A DNA stretch of 64,000 nucleotides from Triglochin maritima (GCA_963682175.1 OY821775.1:30502053-30566052), one strand, 5' to 3'. Shown: positions 1-11,713, numbered from the stretch's first letter. Notes: generated by a model not told the origin, from the letters alone. Made by a program: numbers and translations.

Positions 1-154
1 AAGAAAGCAATTTAACCAATGCAATTATAATCTATCACTATCAGAATGCAATTTCAAAAGATATGAAATTACCGACAGGGTTTGGTCAAGGTGCCCCACT
101 GGAGAGTCTCCAGATGCAGTACACTTTAGGGACCGACCTCCTATGTTACCAAGT
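1..154 (-). mobile_element. Start of chromovirus internal region with degenerate Met-tRNA primer site
   Basis: Read on the minus strand, this follows directly from the LTR at 155-2892. The first bases after the LTR (154 down to about 135) read ACTTGGTAACATAGGAGG. This matches 9 of the 12 bases of the plant initiator-Met primer motif TGGTATCAGAGC. The rest of the element lies beyond the left edge of the window. No coding region can be supported in these 154 bases. The assignment rests on primer site plus LTR form. Confidence 0.55.
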
Positions 155-2892
155 TGTAACGCCCCCGATCTCACGGGTATGCACACTGGGGAGGACTACA
201 AGTGTCGCGATCAGAGACGTCCACGACTACCGAAGGAGTTACAAAGACACACCAAACAAACGAGTCGACAATACGTAGCGAGATCATACATAGATCGACT
301 GACATAAAACATAACTGAAAAGGGAGAGATTATCCATACGTGGTAATAAGGTCAAATACATTACATCGAGTTCAAAAGGGAAATACATCATAAATAATGC
401 GGAAGCAAAAGACACAATGAAGAATCTGGTCGACCTGTCCCTCGTGTACTAAATCTTCGATTACTCGTCCAGTCTGCCTTGTAGTAATCTAAGTACCTTC
501 AAGCACTGCATCAACATATGCGTGAGTATTCTATAAAGAAAACTCAGTATGCCCCTGGCCCAAACACAATTTTATAAAAGAATGCATGGTGTCTATCTAA
601 GACAAAAGCATTGGAAACAGAAACAGAAAAACACATAATGCATCAGAAGGCTACTCCATCAGTCTTGCCAATCAGGTAACACTCGCAGAAATCCCTCCAA
701 GGGAACCAGAATACCAGTCATGCGGGACACAAACAGAACAGAAAAGCATCAAATGCAATAGAAGGCTACGACTCCTTAAGTCGTGCCAGTCAGGCGCACC
801 CGAACACATTTCTCACAAGGAACCAGAACACCAGCCTCATTGGTTAGAGGCAATCACTCAACAGTGACCCACCGCTCGGCACAAATAGGTTGACCGGATA
901 AGTGTCCCAATTCGCGGCAAGTGATCTACATGGTGACATCGCAAACTTGGGAACACCTACCCTAAGACAGAATGGCAGCGCGCCTGCCCAGGACTTATAT
1001 TACGTATGGCCTCCCAACGTGAAGGTCTTATGCAAATGGACTTTGAAGCTAGAGGACCCACTCGTGACCCGTCGGCCCAGATAACAGAACGTGCCCAGAA
1101 TTATTACTCATATTAATGCAATGCAAGCTACTTAAGCATCTAAAATCTAGTGGAGCTACAGTATACGGAACGAGCTCAAGGAAGAGTATCCGGATACCAT
1201 CCTAACAACCACAAATGAATCAGAATCAGAACCTCCCAATCAGGAATCCAACGAAACTCACAACAACAAGCAATCATAACCTGATCGGCAAATCAAGATA
1301 ACTACTAATCGACTCATCTACGGTTCATGATAAGGATGTTATAAGGTCTGTGTCCTAAGAAACATACATAACCACATCATAACAACAGTCAGAATATAGA
1401 TATTTAAACTAGGCCACATGCATGCATCCGAGTTGACTCACTGAATTAAGATGTATCATGGGTAGCATGTGATATGAAGGAGCTAGATTATTTTCAGACA
1501 TGCATGCGTGACTCCAGCAATAGGAAATACACATAAAATAAGAGCATAAAGAAATTATAATATCGCTGCTGGATCACAACAATTCATATATAAAAAATCA
1601 ACAATCAAACCTAGAACATGAACTTACAAACAACGAGCTAACCCAAGCCACCTGACTCACATCCAGCCACTTGAGCCTCTGACCCGTCCAACCCAAGTGC
1701 TTAGAGCATACTTCTTAGGAGGTCAGTAGGGATCCATCTAGGCTGCTCCGTCCGTCCACCGAGCAATATGACTCAAGAGGTGCACCAATTGCATTGTTAG
1801 CCCACTTTAAGACACCCAGTTCAGACTTAGAAACCCCAGCCAGACCCCTCACTTCCCTAGCCTCCTTAGGGTCCGTCCCCACCCCCTCCTAACCCAAGCC
1901 ACCATCCATGAAAGCTGCACCAGACAGCTGACCCAAGCAAAGAGTCAAGAGATCAGTTGAAGACAACCCTAGTTGGAGCATGTGTGCACCAGCCACACCC
2001 CAACCAGATCCATGTCCACTCCAAAACTTAGACCAAAAGAAAGCTCATCACCCCTGGTCGGACCTCACTGGAGCTAACCGCAGCTCCAGTCACCCTGCCT
2101 GCCTACAACCATTCCCCATCTAGCACATGCAACAACATGAGCTAGAAGGGATCCGGTTGGTGGTGCAGCCATTGCACAAGCAACCACCTGATGTTGGCCG
2201 GCCCCTCCAGCCAACATCCCCTCCCATAAAACTCATCATGGGGTAGGAACATAACTGATTTTCCTGAACATGACCTGAGATTGCCGGAAAACAACCACCA
2301 AAAACCTCCTCCAAGCTGCACACAAAGGTGCCCACTAGATGCTTCTTCAAAGTCTGTCAGAGGTCAGCCAAAAGCTTGCCGGAGATGGAGGTGGTGGTGG
2401 CCTGAGGTGGTGGCATGGATAAGGGGAAGCGAAAGGGTGTGGGGATGGCTGTGGTCTTGATTGTTTTTGTGTTTCAAGGAAACAAACACAAAAGGCAAAG
2501 GCTTAATGCAATAAAGTCTAAAATAAAACATACCATATGGCTAGCAATTCATATGTATGTAAATATCAAGAGATCTCCTCTTGCTGACATGTCAGCCACA
2601 TCACCCAGACTTCACACCTCAGCCCTAAATACCCCCCAAAGCCCAAGCCAAACAACACACACGAATTGCACCAGATTGACCCGATTAAGTCAACTGATTG
2701 CAAAACTGCCCGACGGGTTGCATTTGACCATAAGTCGCATTAACTCGCCCAAATAGGAAACTTTTCCCAGAAAGGAAGCTTTTCCAAAACAAAGCATAAA
2801 ATCACACAACTACCATCATTCATCAAGAAAACACAAACTCGGGCATAAGGATGAATAAGTCTTAATAAGGTAACCGGAGAGCGGGTCTTACA
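155..2892 (-). repeat. Chromovirus (Tekay-like) LTR, probably the 5' LTR
   Basis: On the minus strand the unit begins TGTAAGACCCGCTC at 2892 and ends GGGGGCGTTACA at 155, so it has TG...CA ends with the short inverted repeat TGTAA/TTACA. It is about 2.74 kb, in the range of the long LTRs of plant Tekay/Del chromoviruses. A degenerate initiator-Met primer site follows it. On the right it abuts an Athila LTR that starts in mid-unit with CACACTCCACCCC; cacac at 2893-2897 may be one copy of the target duplication, the other being outside the window. Small ORFs inside show no family features. No gene is seen in this stretch. Confidence 0.65.
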
Positions 2893-3178
2893 CACACTCC
2901 ACCCCTTGGGAGTTTTTTCTTCCTGAATTTTATCTTTCTAGTTTGTTAGTTGCTAGTTTACTTTCATGTTAGTCTTGTGCTTCCATCTTTCTTGTTGTTA
3001 ATTACTAGTTTAGTGTAGCTTAGTTTAGTGTAATCAAATTTCTTTCCTACTTATTTTCCACTTGACTTCTGAAGAACAAGAGTTGCACACCTTCTTGTGA
3101 ACTCGACCCATACTTGCCAACGCTTCATTACGATTGTGCACTTGTGGTTATTATAACTGAATAAATAAGCTACAAATC
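2893..3178 (+). repeat. 3' end of an Athila LTR, interrupted by the chromovirus
   Basis: The segment carries the marks of the 3' third of the Athila LTR seen whole at 32942-34314 and 42363-43742: CACTCCACCCCTTGGG, the CTAGTTTACT-rich middle, and near the end the GAACTCGACCCATACTTGCC block and CACTTGTGGTTAT. Its upstream part is missing because the chromovirus LTR is inserted there. The end around 3170-3178 is diverged and runs straight into an inverted Athila tail, so the boundary is approximate. Confidence 0.7.
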
Positions 3179-4740
3179 AAATACCCCGACATTTACCTTT
3201 TTCCAGTCCCGAGCAAAACAAAGAAATAATATCATTACAAATAGGAGATCCTAACTAATTTTCATAGTAATTACGATTGCCCTAAGTACGTGCAACAAGC
3301 CGTTAAATAGCCTTGTCGCCAAAGAGGAGGAGTTGTGTCTCCTGAGGGTTTTTAGTGGATATACCCACAAAATTTGAACATTGATGAATTACTCAATGTA
3401 GCAACATGACTCGATAGAGCTACTTTTGTCGATCCTTGGACACAGTATCCTACGGGCCGACTCTATATATGTATCCTATCCACACACCTAGCCTAGGGAA
3501 TCATTCATGCAAGTTAATTAAGCACTTCCGTGACAGACATATCCAACCTTAATATCCTGAATTGATACATTGTGTAAAGTCCATTAAGGTTCTTATTATA
3601 TATTTTTCTTTTCTTATTTCTTTTTTTATCTTGTTTTTTATAACAAGGAATTAAAGCTTGTTGGTGTTTAATTCTCCAAGGTGTAGTTTCGTGCGTCATT
3701 GCATGTGAGGACTTTCCCTATCATGTACACGTTCCCCAAAATCTCCACCTAAGGTGTTCCCTACCACCCGTGTAACGGGAGTCCGGTCGGTGCATCCTAA
3801 TTCAGATGACACAAATTATTTCTTGTTGCACGTACTTAGTCTACATGCGTGATAGGAGTCATGCGAGAAGAGAGAACGCTATACTAAATTATTTCTTATC
3901 GACATATCAACCAAAACCCCTACATTTAAGGTTTCATAACCGGAGTTTAAGGGTCCCTATCTTTAACCGGAGTTTAAGGGTCCCTATCTTCAACAAACTT
4001 CATTATACTATTAGGCACGAATTATTCGACTCAATAGGTTCAAGTGGACTTTTTTATTTGTTTGAGTATTGGAACCCTATGATTATAATCGCCGAGGGGA
4101 ATCAAGGTGATTCCTTACAACTAGATAGGACCTCAAGCCGGTGTTCTTGGTATCCAAATGCATCATGTTTAAGTCGATTCTAAGAGCTTCCTTTTACTTT
4201 GTCTCTCAACTATTTTGCAAATGCTAAACAAACAAAAAATACGTAAAGATCATGGTATAACAAGATATATCAATGTCAATTGCAGCACACTATCATGACC
4301 CTAACAATCAAACAAAAGAAAAAAAGACTCGACTAGGTATATTGGTAAAACACCCCCACACTTACTTCATGCATCATCCTCAATTAATGTGAATATGATA
4401 CTACATGGATTTATGCATGAACAAGAAAAGAATTTACCAACTTGTAGCGCAGAAGGGAGTTCATGGTTGTGTTGACGGACATAAACCCGAATTCCCCAAA
4501 ACCTGTGTGACATACTTAAGAAGTGAATACAAATATGTTACCAAATGGATCCTAAATACTGAAGGAGTGGGACTCAAGAAACCAATGTTTTTAATATAAC
4601 TATATACAAAAAGAAGCTCTCATTGGCCTTTGTTAAAGGACAATGAAAGTGAAGCACTCAGTGGATCATTGCACCTGGAATGGGAACATGACACCACGTG
4701 AGACCAAAAGACTTTTTGTGGGGCCCACACAAAGTGTACC
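3179..4740 (-). mobile_element. Inverted Athila 3' untranslated tail
   Basis: This is the reverse complement of the non-coding tail that follows pol in the Athila copies at 24540-26147 and 44862-46406. Shared marks include the polypurine end next to the LTR (AAATACCCC at about 3180), the GTCCCGAGCAAAACAAAG block, the GTGTAACGGGAGTCCGGTCGG block at about 3770, the tract CACCCCCACACTTACTTCATG near 4350, and AACATGACACCACG at about 4686. No LTR follows beyond a few bases, so the copy is broken at both ends. No coding sequence is expected here. Confidence 0.7.
3938..3991. repeat. 27-bp tandem duplication in the Athila tail
   Basis: AACCGGAGTTTAAGGGTCCC and the next seven bases occur twice in succession, starting at 3938 and 3965. 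Other tail copies have the block once, so this is a local duplication. Confidence 0.85.
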
Positions 4741-5117
4741 CACTACTACAAAATTCACATTTCCCGATGGAATTTCCATCAGAAAAATTATTCATGGTAG
4801 ATCCGTCAGTTTGGTTAAGAATCTGTTGGCCCATTCACCAAATTTTCATTTCACAATCACTTAGATTAGCACAAAACAGTAAAAAGTCTGAAACCCATTT
4901 CTATCCAAGGCGTTTCCATTCCAAATCATCAGCTCGCCATCCATCCCAACACCTATAAAACCTTAGATCCCTATGCCACCATATCCGCCTCAATCTCGAG
5001 AGGTCATATCCCCCATCTTCCACACCGTGGCCAAGCACAAGGACGACGCTGAGCGCGAGGAGCTCTACTCGAGGCTTGGGTTCTGTATCTGCCATTTCTG
5101 TGATGGTCACAAAGAGT
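4741..5117. other. Unassigned segment between an Athila tail and a LINE
   Basis: This stretch does not match the repeat families recognised elsewhere in the window. It contains a TATA-like CCTATAAAACC at about 4951 and the start of a small ORF. It is the left flank of the LINE whose A-tail begins at about 5118, so it may be older host or element DNA. Confidence 0.4.
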
Positions 5118-5146
5118 TTTTTTTGCAAATCAAAAGGGAGGCTTAG
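4973..5146 (+). CDS. Short hypothetical ORF running into a LINE 3' end
   Basis: A 57-residue ORF starts at an ATG 22 bases downstream of a TATA-like box. The first 48 or so residues (MPPYPPQSREVISP, then TVAKHKDDAEREELYSRL) have the charged, low-repeat composition of a real protein fragment. The last residues are encoded by the tail of the inserted LINE, which supplies the stop codon. I do not recognise the family. It could be a host exon fragment cut by the LINE, or chance. The TATA box is too close to the ATG for a normal plant 5' UTR, so expression from it is doubtful. Confidence 0.25.
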   Translation: MPPYPPQSREVISPIFHTVAKHKDDAEREELYSRLGFCICHFCDGHKEFFLQIKREA

Positions 5147-5444
5147 CCTCTAAGATTTTATTACTAAAGAACTGCTACACATCTACAAAAAAATTTTCGT
5201 CGAGTTCGCGGGCATATGCCACATGCCTAACCGGCTTCTCCTTACCACCTAATTGAAATCACGTTAAGGGCGAGTAGTTTAAGGATATAATTACATCTCA
5301 TCAAGTTTAAGGAAATAATTACATGCATTAGTTCCATGTGTCCTGAAAATGTCGCGCTTCTCCTTCATCTTTTGCCAGTTTGGAAGCTTGATCACCCATG
5401 CTCCGGATTATGTCTTTGACTACAGCAATGGTAGCTTTCGGTTA

Positions 5445-6233
5445 CTACCTCTCGCCCTCAAAAATCCTACGGTTCCACTCGTGCCAGCATTCGTGTATCG
5501 TAGCACTTAACACCCACCTTGGGACTACTCTGTCAAGTCGGCTTCCACTCGCATGTGATAGTCGCAAAACCTCACTATCTAGATTGTTGGCGACAGTTTG
5601 GTGGAGCTGCATGAGGTTGAGGAGGCACCTACACACCTCCTTTGTGTATTGACAATTCCAGAAAAGGTGCTCCATGTCTTCCTCTTGGTATTCACATAGC
5701 ACGCAAGTTGGGTCGAGATTTACGCCTCCTTTTATCATTAGCCGCTTTCTAAGCAAACGCCCCTTCAATGCTCTCCAAGCTGTTAGTGTGTGCTTCAGGA
5801 CAGTAAATTTGTGCCATACCATCCCCGCCCAAGGGACTTTCCAGCCCGGTTGCCTCACCCAACTCTATACTTCCTTCATCCCAAGTGTTGCACCCGTACC
5901 ATTTGGTCGAAACAGTCTATCCAGTCCTCCTTGTATACGCACTTGGTTTATCCTTGAACAAACTTCTTCCATCCTGTTGGATCGTGGGGGAGGGAGGTAC
6001 CATGACCCTTCTATGATGAAGTACGATACCTTAACATCCCAAGGAAACCCCCATCTCGTAGTGAAGCTGGTCACCCCAGCTTGTGCATTGAAACGGTTCA
6101 CCACACTATGGAAATTGGAAAAACCGAATCGTTTCCCCATTTCCCACCTCATATTATATGTGTCTTCTAGCAATATCTCGGACTCGCAGCAGCCCACACC
6201 ACGCCCATGAGGAGGTAGGTGGTGGTCTTGCAA
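5445..6233 (-). pseudogene. LINE C-terminal region with zf-RVT-like domain
   Basis: Two adjacent minus-strand frames (6233-5865 and 5858-5445) encode the part of plant L1 ORF2 that lies after reverse transcriptase. The second contains the zinc-binding reverse-transcriptase-associated motif: a WKALKGRLxT-like region, then CVLCEYQEEDMEHLFWNC, whose Cys/Cys/His/Cys spacing fits the zf-RVT family. The two frames are separated by a frameshift or stop at about 5860. The product would have been the C-terminal part of a replication protein acting with the RT on LINE RNA. It is a decayed remnant. Confidence 0.8.
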
Positions 6234-6234
6234 G

Positions 6235-7455
6235 TCAAATGGAACGGTTCCTTAGGTATTTTCGCCGGACACACTTGGCCCAAAGAGAAGTATTGTCCGC
6301 CACCACAAGCCAAAATTGCCGGAGAAGGCCCGCATCATTCCATTCTATTAGCCTCTTTAATCTAAGGCCTCCTTCGTCTTTAGGAGTACATACATCGTTC
6401 CATGGCACCGCAACCCACTTCTTCTCCTCTCCCCAAATAAAATGGCACATAATGTTGTCAAATTCATGCAAGACGCTTCTTGGTAGAAGAAACGCTGAAG
6501 TCCAATAAATGCTGAAAGAGGTAAGAACACTCTGTACTAGCTCCACTCGCCCAACCATAGAAAGGAGATTTTGTTGCCATGTTGGGAGGTAAGCCTTGAG
6601 CTTATTTATCTGTGGTACACAATGGGATCTCCCCATCCTTCCAGAAAATAATGGCAGCCCAAGATACACCACCGGAAAAGCCTTGCGTTCCATCCCATGG
6701 TGTGCTTCAATCCATTCTCCATGCATCCCATATCCCCCCATGAAGACCTGACTCTTCGAGGCGTTAAATTTCAGACCCGAGCTTGCTGTAAATTCCTCGA
6801 GAATAGTTCTAATGGTCCAACCGTTTGCTTTAGTAGCCCTTGCGAAGAGTAGGACATCGTCAGCAAACAAGAGGTGTGACACGATGGTATCTCCACAATA
6901 TAAAGGCTCGAGTTTCTTTTCCATGACCACCATCTTCAACATTTCACTCAACACCTCCATGCACATCACAAACAAGTAGGGGGCCAGGGGATCACCTTGT
7001 CATGGACCATTTCTGTCTCAAAATGCCGTGGAGTTGGCTCCATTTACTGTCACCACAAACGAAGCCTCGACACAAGCCAAAATCAGTTGTCTCCACATAT
7101 CCGGGAAGCCAAATCTCTTCAGCACATGATCGAGGAACTCCCAAGAGATTGAGTCATAGGATTTCCTAATATCAAGCTTTATGCACATGCGTCCTTTCCC
7201 CTTCTCAAGGTGTAGGTTGTGGCAAAGCTCGTGTGCAAGAAGAATGTTATCCCTAATTCTTCATCCTTGGACGAATGTGCTCTGATTTTCTCCTATCATC
7301 CATGGTAATATCCTCTTCAAGCGGTTGGCAAGGGCTTTCGATGTGAACCTATACGTCATATTGCATAGAGCAATGGGCCGGAAGTCCTCCACCACCGTCG
7401 GTGCCTTTTTCTTCAGGATAATCATGATGGATGTGTTGTTCCAGAGAGTTGGGGT
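6235..7455 (-). pseudogene. LINE reverse transcriptase, truncated
   Basis: The frame 6975-6235 carries the core of a non-LTR reverse transcriptase: FVMCMEVLSE, the catalytic box SHLLFADDVLLFA at about 6870-6850, then KSQVFMGG and YLGLPLF, typical of plant L1 RT and thumb. Upstream, 7455-6976 encodes the earlier RT blocks (EDFRPIALCN, RIRDNILLAHEL, GDPLAPYL) but is broken by stops; one, just before QGDPLAP at about 7002, looks like CGA to TGA. The protein would have primed reverse transcription at nicked chromosomal DNA. The N-terminal endonuclease is absent through 5' truncation. Confidence 0.85.
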
Positions 7456-9023
7456 TGAATAGGATCAGGTTGGGTGAGAAAGGGGACGAAGACGAGGGTT
7501 GGATCAATGAGGTTTTGCGGTGTTACGGTTTTCATTTAGTGAATCCGTTCGGTGTTTGCAATGCGTTGGAATGAGACGAGGAAGAAGTTTGATGGTTCTG
7601 CTCAACATTGACATCTTTTTGGTAACTTATTTTTGGGTCAAAATCACATAAGCATAGTGGTACTAGGTATGTGATATAGGATGATTACTACATTTTTAAA
7701 CTTCATTTAATTACTGTGTTTTCCAAAACATGCATGGTCTTCTTCGAGGAGGCACAAGATCATTCACCCCATCCTTGTTGATGGAGCTTGAACACCATGC
7801 TATGATCTCATGTCCCTACCACATGTAATAAAGAAAACTTTGATTTTTTTCTTTTCATTCAGCATATGTGTTTGCACATTCAGACTTGTGTTTTTTGTTT
7901 TTTCCCTGCTAGTTTGCCTTCACTTGGTCCACAAAATAATGTTTGTTTGAAGGTATTAAATATTTGTAGTCCTTTCATTACAAGTTTTGTAAAGGGAAGC
8001 AATGACATAGTCCAACCTTGTGTGTTTGTTAAACCAGTTTAGACGTTTCAGGTAAATGTTGGATCTTTGGTAGGTTTTGTAAAGAGTTTTGTGCTTTTGA
8101 GGTTTGATTTGTTTCCTGTGGATTGGGAATGCTGAGGAAAGGATTGGTTTGAGGTAAAGGTGGATCTTTGTTTGTTTGGGTTAAGAATTTTCATGGTTTA
8201 TTTTAGCAAATGTTCTTGGTTTTGATAGGCGAGGGAAGGGATGGTTTGGACTTTTTCCGATTTAAATGTTTGTGAGTTTGTGGTTAGGTTTATTTCCCGT
8301 TGTTTGAGAATGGTGATGTATGGGTTGGTTGGGTGTTGACACACAAAAAACATCTCAAATAAAATGAAATTTCTAATGATCCCAATTGTCATCCAAACTT
8401 TGTAGAAATTGTATGCACTTCAGAATTCTATTGAGGTATGGACTAAGCAAGAGCATCAAAATGGATTAAAGAATTTATTAAAATACAATTTGGTGTAACA
8501 TTTTGGAGACCAATTTATTGATCTAAGTTTATATGATTAGACATGGAGATAGAGTCAAAGATTGAAAAAATGTGAAATTTCACAATATTAATCAAAGTTG
8601 AAAATGAAATTTTGCCAATGAAATAACAGAAATAAAATAAAATATAAAGGCCATGCATATCCAACGTGAGATTCAGGTTTCACATCGTTTCACCATCCAT
8701 CATCACACGTTCTCGTCTCAATCCTATCCTCTCCTCTATGCTATGAAAGCCCATCCGTCCCAACATACGAAGGTTACAAACACACACATACAACTTCGTA
8801 CAGCAAACACACCACCTGGTCCTTCTATGAATGCACCACCTCTACCCCAAGTCCGCAGCCTCTCAGACTCCCTCTTTAATTCACAATTCCAATGCCAACT
8901 CCTACTTGGACTTTGTAGCAGCAACTCCGGCTTCATGAAATGTCTGCAACAACCTCGACAAGTACAACAACGTCGATAATTACTTCATCTTAAAAATAAT
9001 AATAATAACACAATCATTCCGCC
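7456..9023. other. No recognisable gene; AT-rich flank
   Basis: I see no coding region with family features. T- and G-rich low-complexity stretches dominate 7850-8300. An ORF of 108 codons at 8653-8979 sits just after a TATA-like AATATAAAGG (about 8640), but its composition (His, Ser, Thr, Gln) looks like chance translation and no motif was recognised. Confidence 0.5.
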
Positions 9024-9350
9024 CACTTTCCTTTTGAGGAATTGTATCCGGATGGTTGCCAACACGGTTATTTCAGCCATTTTCCTTTTGAGAAATTGTG
9101 TCGAGAAAATCGTCTGATTTACGAAACATAATCATTCCAACCACTTCCCTTTTGAGGAATTCTATCCGGATGGTTCCCAACACGGTTATTCCGACCACTT
9201 TCCTTTTGAGAAATTGTATCTGGATGGTTGTCAACACGGATATTCTGACCACTTTCCTTCTAGGGAATTGTATGGCGATAATCGTTTGATTTAACAATCA
9301 CATTCACTCTGGCCACTTTCCTTTTAAGGAATTGTTTCCGAATTGATCAT
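9024..9350. repeat. Minisatellite with two alternating unit types
   Basis: Six units each begin CACTTTCCTTTTGAGGAATT or a close variant, at 9024, 9078, 9142, 9196, 9250 and 9314. The spacing is 54, 64, 54, 54 and 64 bases. Units of type A end with GGATGGTTGCCAACACGG; type B ends with ATCGT(C/T)TGATTTA and a CATTC-containing tail. The last unit is partial. Confidence 0.85.
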
Positions 9351-9873
9351 TTATACTTTTAGCAATTAAAAAGGGATGCCAAAAGACTGTCAAAATTTAG
9401 CTAGAAAATACAACGGTTTATGTTTGATACAAGAATAATAATAACCAAAACCGCATCAAAGTCATGTTGTAACACTGCCTATATCGTACAAGAATTCATG
9501 TTCTTTATCCTTAGATCCGATGAAATAAATAAGACTTGTACACATTTAATTTGATTGTAGGCCAAAGGTAAAATATTGAGAACATTAAATAAAAGGAATT
9601 TGATGGCATAAACAATAATACATATCAAAGTAAGTTCATAATTGGATTCTTTGGAAACCTCAAAGTGGTGATAAGTTTAACCCTATTGAGTTTGATGGTT
9701 TAAATAGATCAATGACCCAACATGGTCAGAATCGTAGAATGCTTAAGAGGGAACATAAAGTATACCACCACCATAGTCCTAAGTTCTAATCCCAAACCTG
9801 AATTGGGTTCAAAAATTTTAAGAAAAGGCACATAACTATATAGATGTTTATGAAAGGATGGGAATATAACCAC
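9351..9873. other. No gene seen
   Basis: AT-rich sequence between the minisatellite and the Athila element. Its last five bases (ACCAC, 9869-9873) are the likely left target duplication of that element. Confidence 0.5.
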
Positions 9874-10560
9874 TGATTAACATCATTTCATGCATTCATT
9901 TGTATCTTATATCCATTATCGTGAACCTAAACAATGGTATGTAACGAGTTTTATGTTTAATTTTCAGGAATAAACAAGTTTGAAGAGGAGGTGCATAAAA
10001 CGACCTAAAAGCAAGAAAAAGAACTGAGTTGTAAGACTTGGGAACTGCGATGCAAGAGGGAAGGACCCGGATGTAAGCCCAAAGGACCAATGAGCAAATC
10101 AAGAAACTTCACACCATCATGGTGAGTATTTTGGCAATTCGATTCGGGCCTAAACTTCAACAATAGACTTGGGTGCATCACACATGAAGAAAGCAATCCA
10201 GGAAAGCCCAAACAAAATCCAAACCGGATCCAAACCCTGTAGACCGCCAATTGGTGATCTGTAGCCGCTTATTGGAGGTCCGGTTGGGTCCGAATCCGAC
10301 GGACTTCGGGCGGAACATGTATAATTGTGTGTTATGTCTATTTTGGGTATCGTATTAGTCCCAGACTGGGAGATTGTCCCGGATTACCTTTTTCTATGGC
10401 TATAAATAGAACTCTTCCTCCTCCTTTGTATCCATCTCTCTCTTAGTGGTCATCCTCTCTACAAGGAGTAAAAGCCTCAGAGCAAAAACTCTGGTGGAGA
10501 GAGGCTACTTGTAATTGGGTGAGTAATAATAGATGTTTTGTTAAGTTTTCTTCATATTGC
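9874..10560 (+). repeat. Partial 5' LTR of the deleted Athila element
   Basis: The first half of the LTR, through its promoter. It carries the conserved CACACCATCATGG block at about 10112, a degenerate ACCGCCAATTGG palindrome at about 10243, and the TATA box TATAAATA at 10401-10408. It ends at the deletion junction near 10560. Confidence 0.85.
10401..10408 (+). promoter_or_regulatory. LTR TATA box
   Basis: TATAAATA lies in the context GGCTATAAATAGAACTC. The same context recurs at 12220, 13460, 20843, 26565, 33448 and 42869, each about 450-550 bases into an Athila LTR. This placement marks it as the retrotransposon promoter. Confidence 0.75.
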
Positions 10561-11713
10561 CTTTTTCTTTTGTTTTCTCTGTATTGTAAGGGTCATGTTA
10601 GTGTGCTGCATTTAATACTGATATATTTGCTTATCGTGATCCTTGGGTGACTTGTCTTCTTTTTCTTGCTTAATGCTTTAAAATTTTCACATTTCTTTCA
10701 AAATCTTAATGTGTTTATGAAAGAAAATGTTTTGTGGCTTTTCCATGTGTTTAGCATGTGAAACCATTGAGAGGCAAAGTAAAAGGAAACTCCCAAAATT
10801 GTCTTGAACTTGATGCATTAGGATATCTTGTATACCGGCTTTAGGTCTTATCGAGTCGTTAGGATGCACCCCGGTTTTCCCATGGGGGCGAGTAATCATA
10901 GGGTTTCAGTACTCAAACAACTAAAGAAGTCCACCCTGAACCTAGTGAGTTAATAATTTGTGTCTGTTAATATAAGAAAGTTTGTTGTAGTCAAGGACCC
11001 TTTTAACTGCTGTTGTGAGACATTAAGTGTAGTGGTTTTGGTTCATGTGTAAATAAGAATTAAGTGAGTAGGTTTTACTTGTGATGCATCGATCGAAATC
11101 CCGTTACACGGGTGGTAGGGATTGCCCTATGTGGAGATGTGGGGAAATGTGTACGTAATAGTGTAAGCCCTCATAGGCCATGATACACAAAACCTGACCC
11201 TGGGAGAATTACTCACCAACTAGTAAAACAAAAAACCAAAAACCACAAAAACAAAACAAAAAAGGTAATACAAATAAGAACCTTAATGGACTTTCCACTT
11301 TGTATCACTAGAGGATGTTAAGGTTGTCCACCTCTTACACTTAAGTTCTTAATTAACTTTCATGAATGGTTCATTAGGCAAGGTGTGTGTGGACTGATTA
11401 CATATATAAAGGTGGCCCGTAGAATTACCATGTCCAATGATCGACAAAAATGAGTCCATCGAGTCGAGTGCTAGGTTGAATAATGCATCTATGTTCGAAT
11501 TTTTTAGGTATATCCGTTGTAAACCCTCAGGAAACAACACTCCTCCTCCTTGGCCACAAGGAGGTTTAATGGCTTATTTCACGTGCTAAGTGAAACTGTG
11601 ATTCCTACGAAAGTGAGTTAGGATTTCCCTGTTTTATGTATGCTTTTCCCTTCTTTCATTTCTTCCTTTCTTTGTTTTGCTCGGGACTAGCAAAATCTAG
11701 GTGTGTGGTTATT
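10561..11713 (+). mobile_element. Post-pol Athila tail with polypurine end
   Basis: This non-coding tail matches 24900-26147 and 45190-46406: GGGTCATGTTAGTGTGCTGCATTTAATA, GGATGCACCCCGG, the CACGGGTGGTAGGGATTGCC block and the GCTCGGGACTAGCAAAA end. The purine-rich stretch before the LTR is eroded (AGGTGTGTGGTTATT where other copies read AGGTGTGGGGGTATT). No coding sequence is present. Confidence 0.8.

Larger units (their letters stand above)
5118..7455 (-). mobile_element. 5'-truncated L1-type LINE
   Basis: The 3' end is marked by a short A-tail (seen as TTTTTTTT at about 5117-5124) followed by GCAAATCAAAAGGGAGGCTTAGCCTC, a terminus shared with the LINE at 49211. Moving rightward, the minus strand encodes the zf-RVT-like C-terminal region and then reverse transcriptase. 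The copy stops inside the RT start at about 7450, with the coding LKKKAPTVVEDFRPIALCN still visible. Such 5' truncation is the normal outcome of target-primed reverse transcription. No convincing target duplication was found; only AGAG is common to both flanks. Confidence 0.85.

Noticed and set aside
5674..6508. Plus-strand ORFs of 178 and 116 codons
   Set aside because: Antisense shadows of the LINE C-terminal and RT coding.
8653..8979. 108-codon ORF after a TATA-like box as a gene
   Set aside because: Composition is low-complexity, no domain is visible, and no supporting splice or poly(A) context was found.
9024..9350. Direct repeats resembling a CRISPR array
   Set aside because: The unit is continuous with two alternating halves, not short repeats with unique spacers. 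The context is a plant genome and no cas genes exist.
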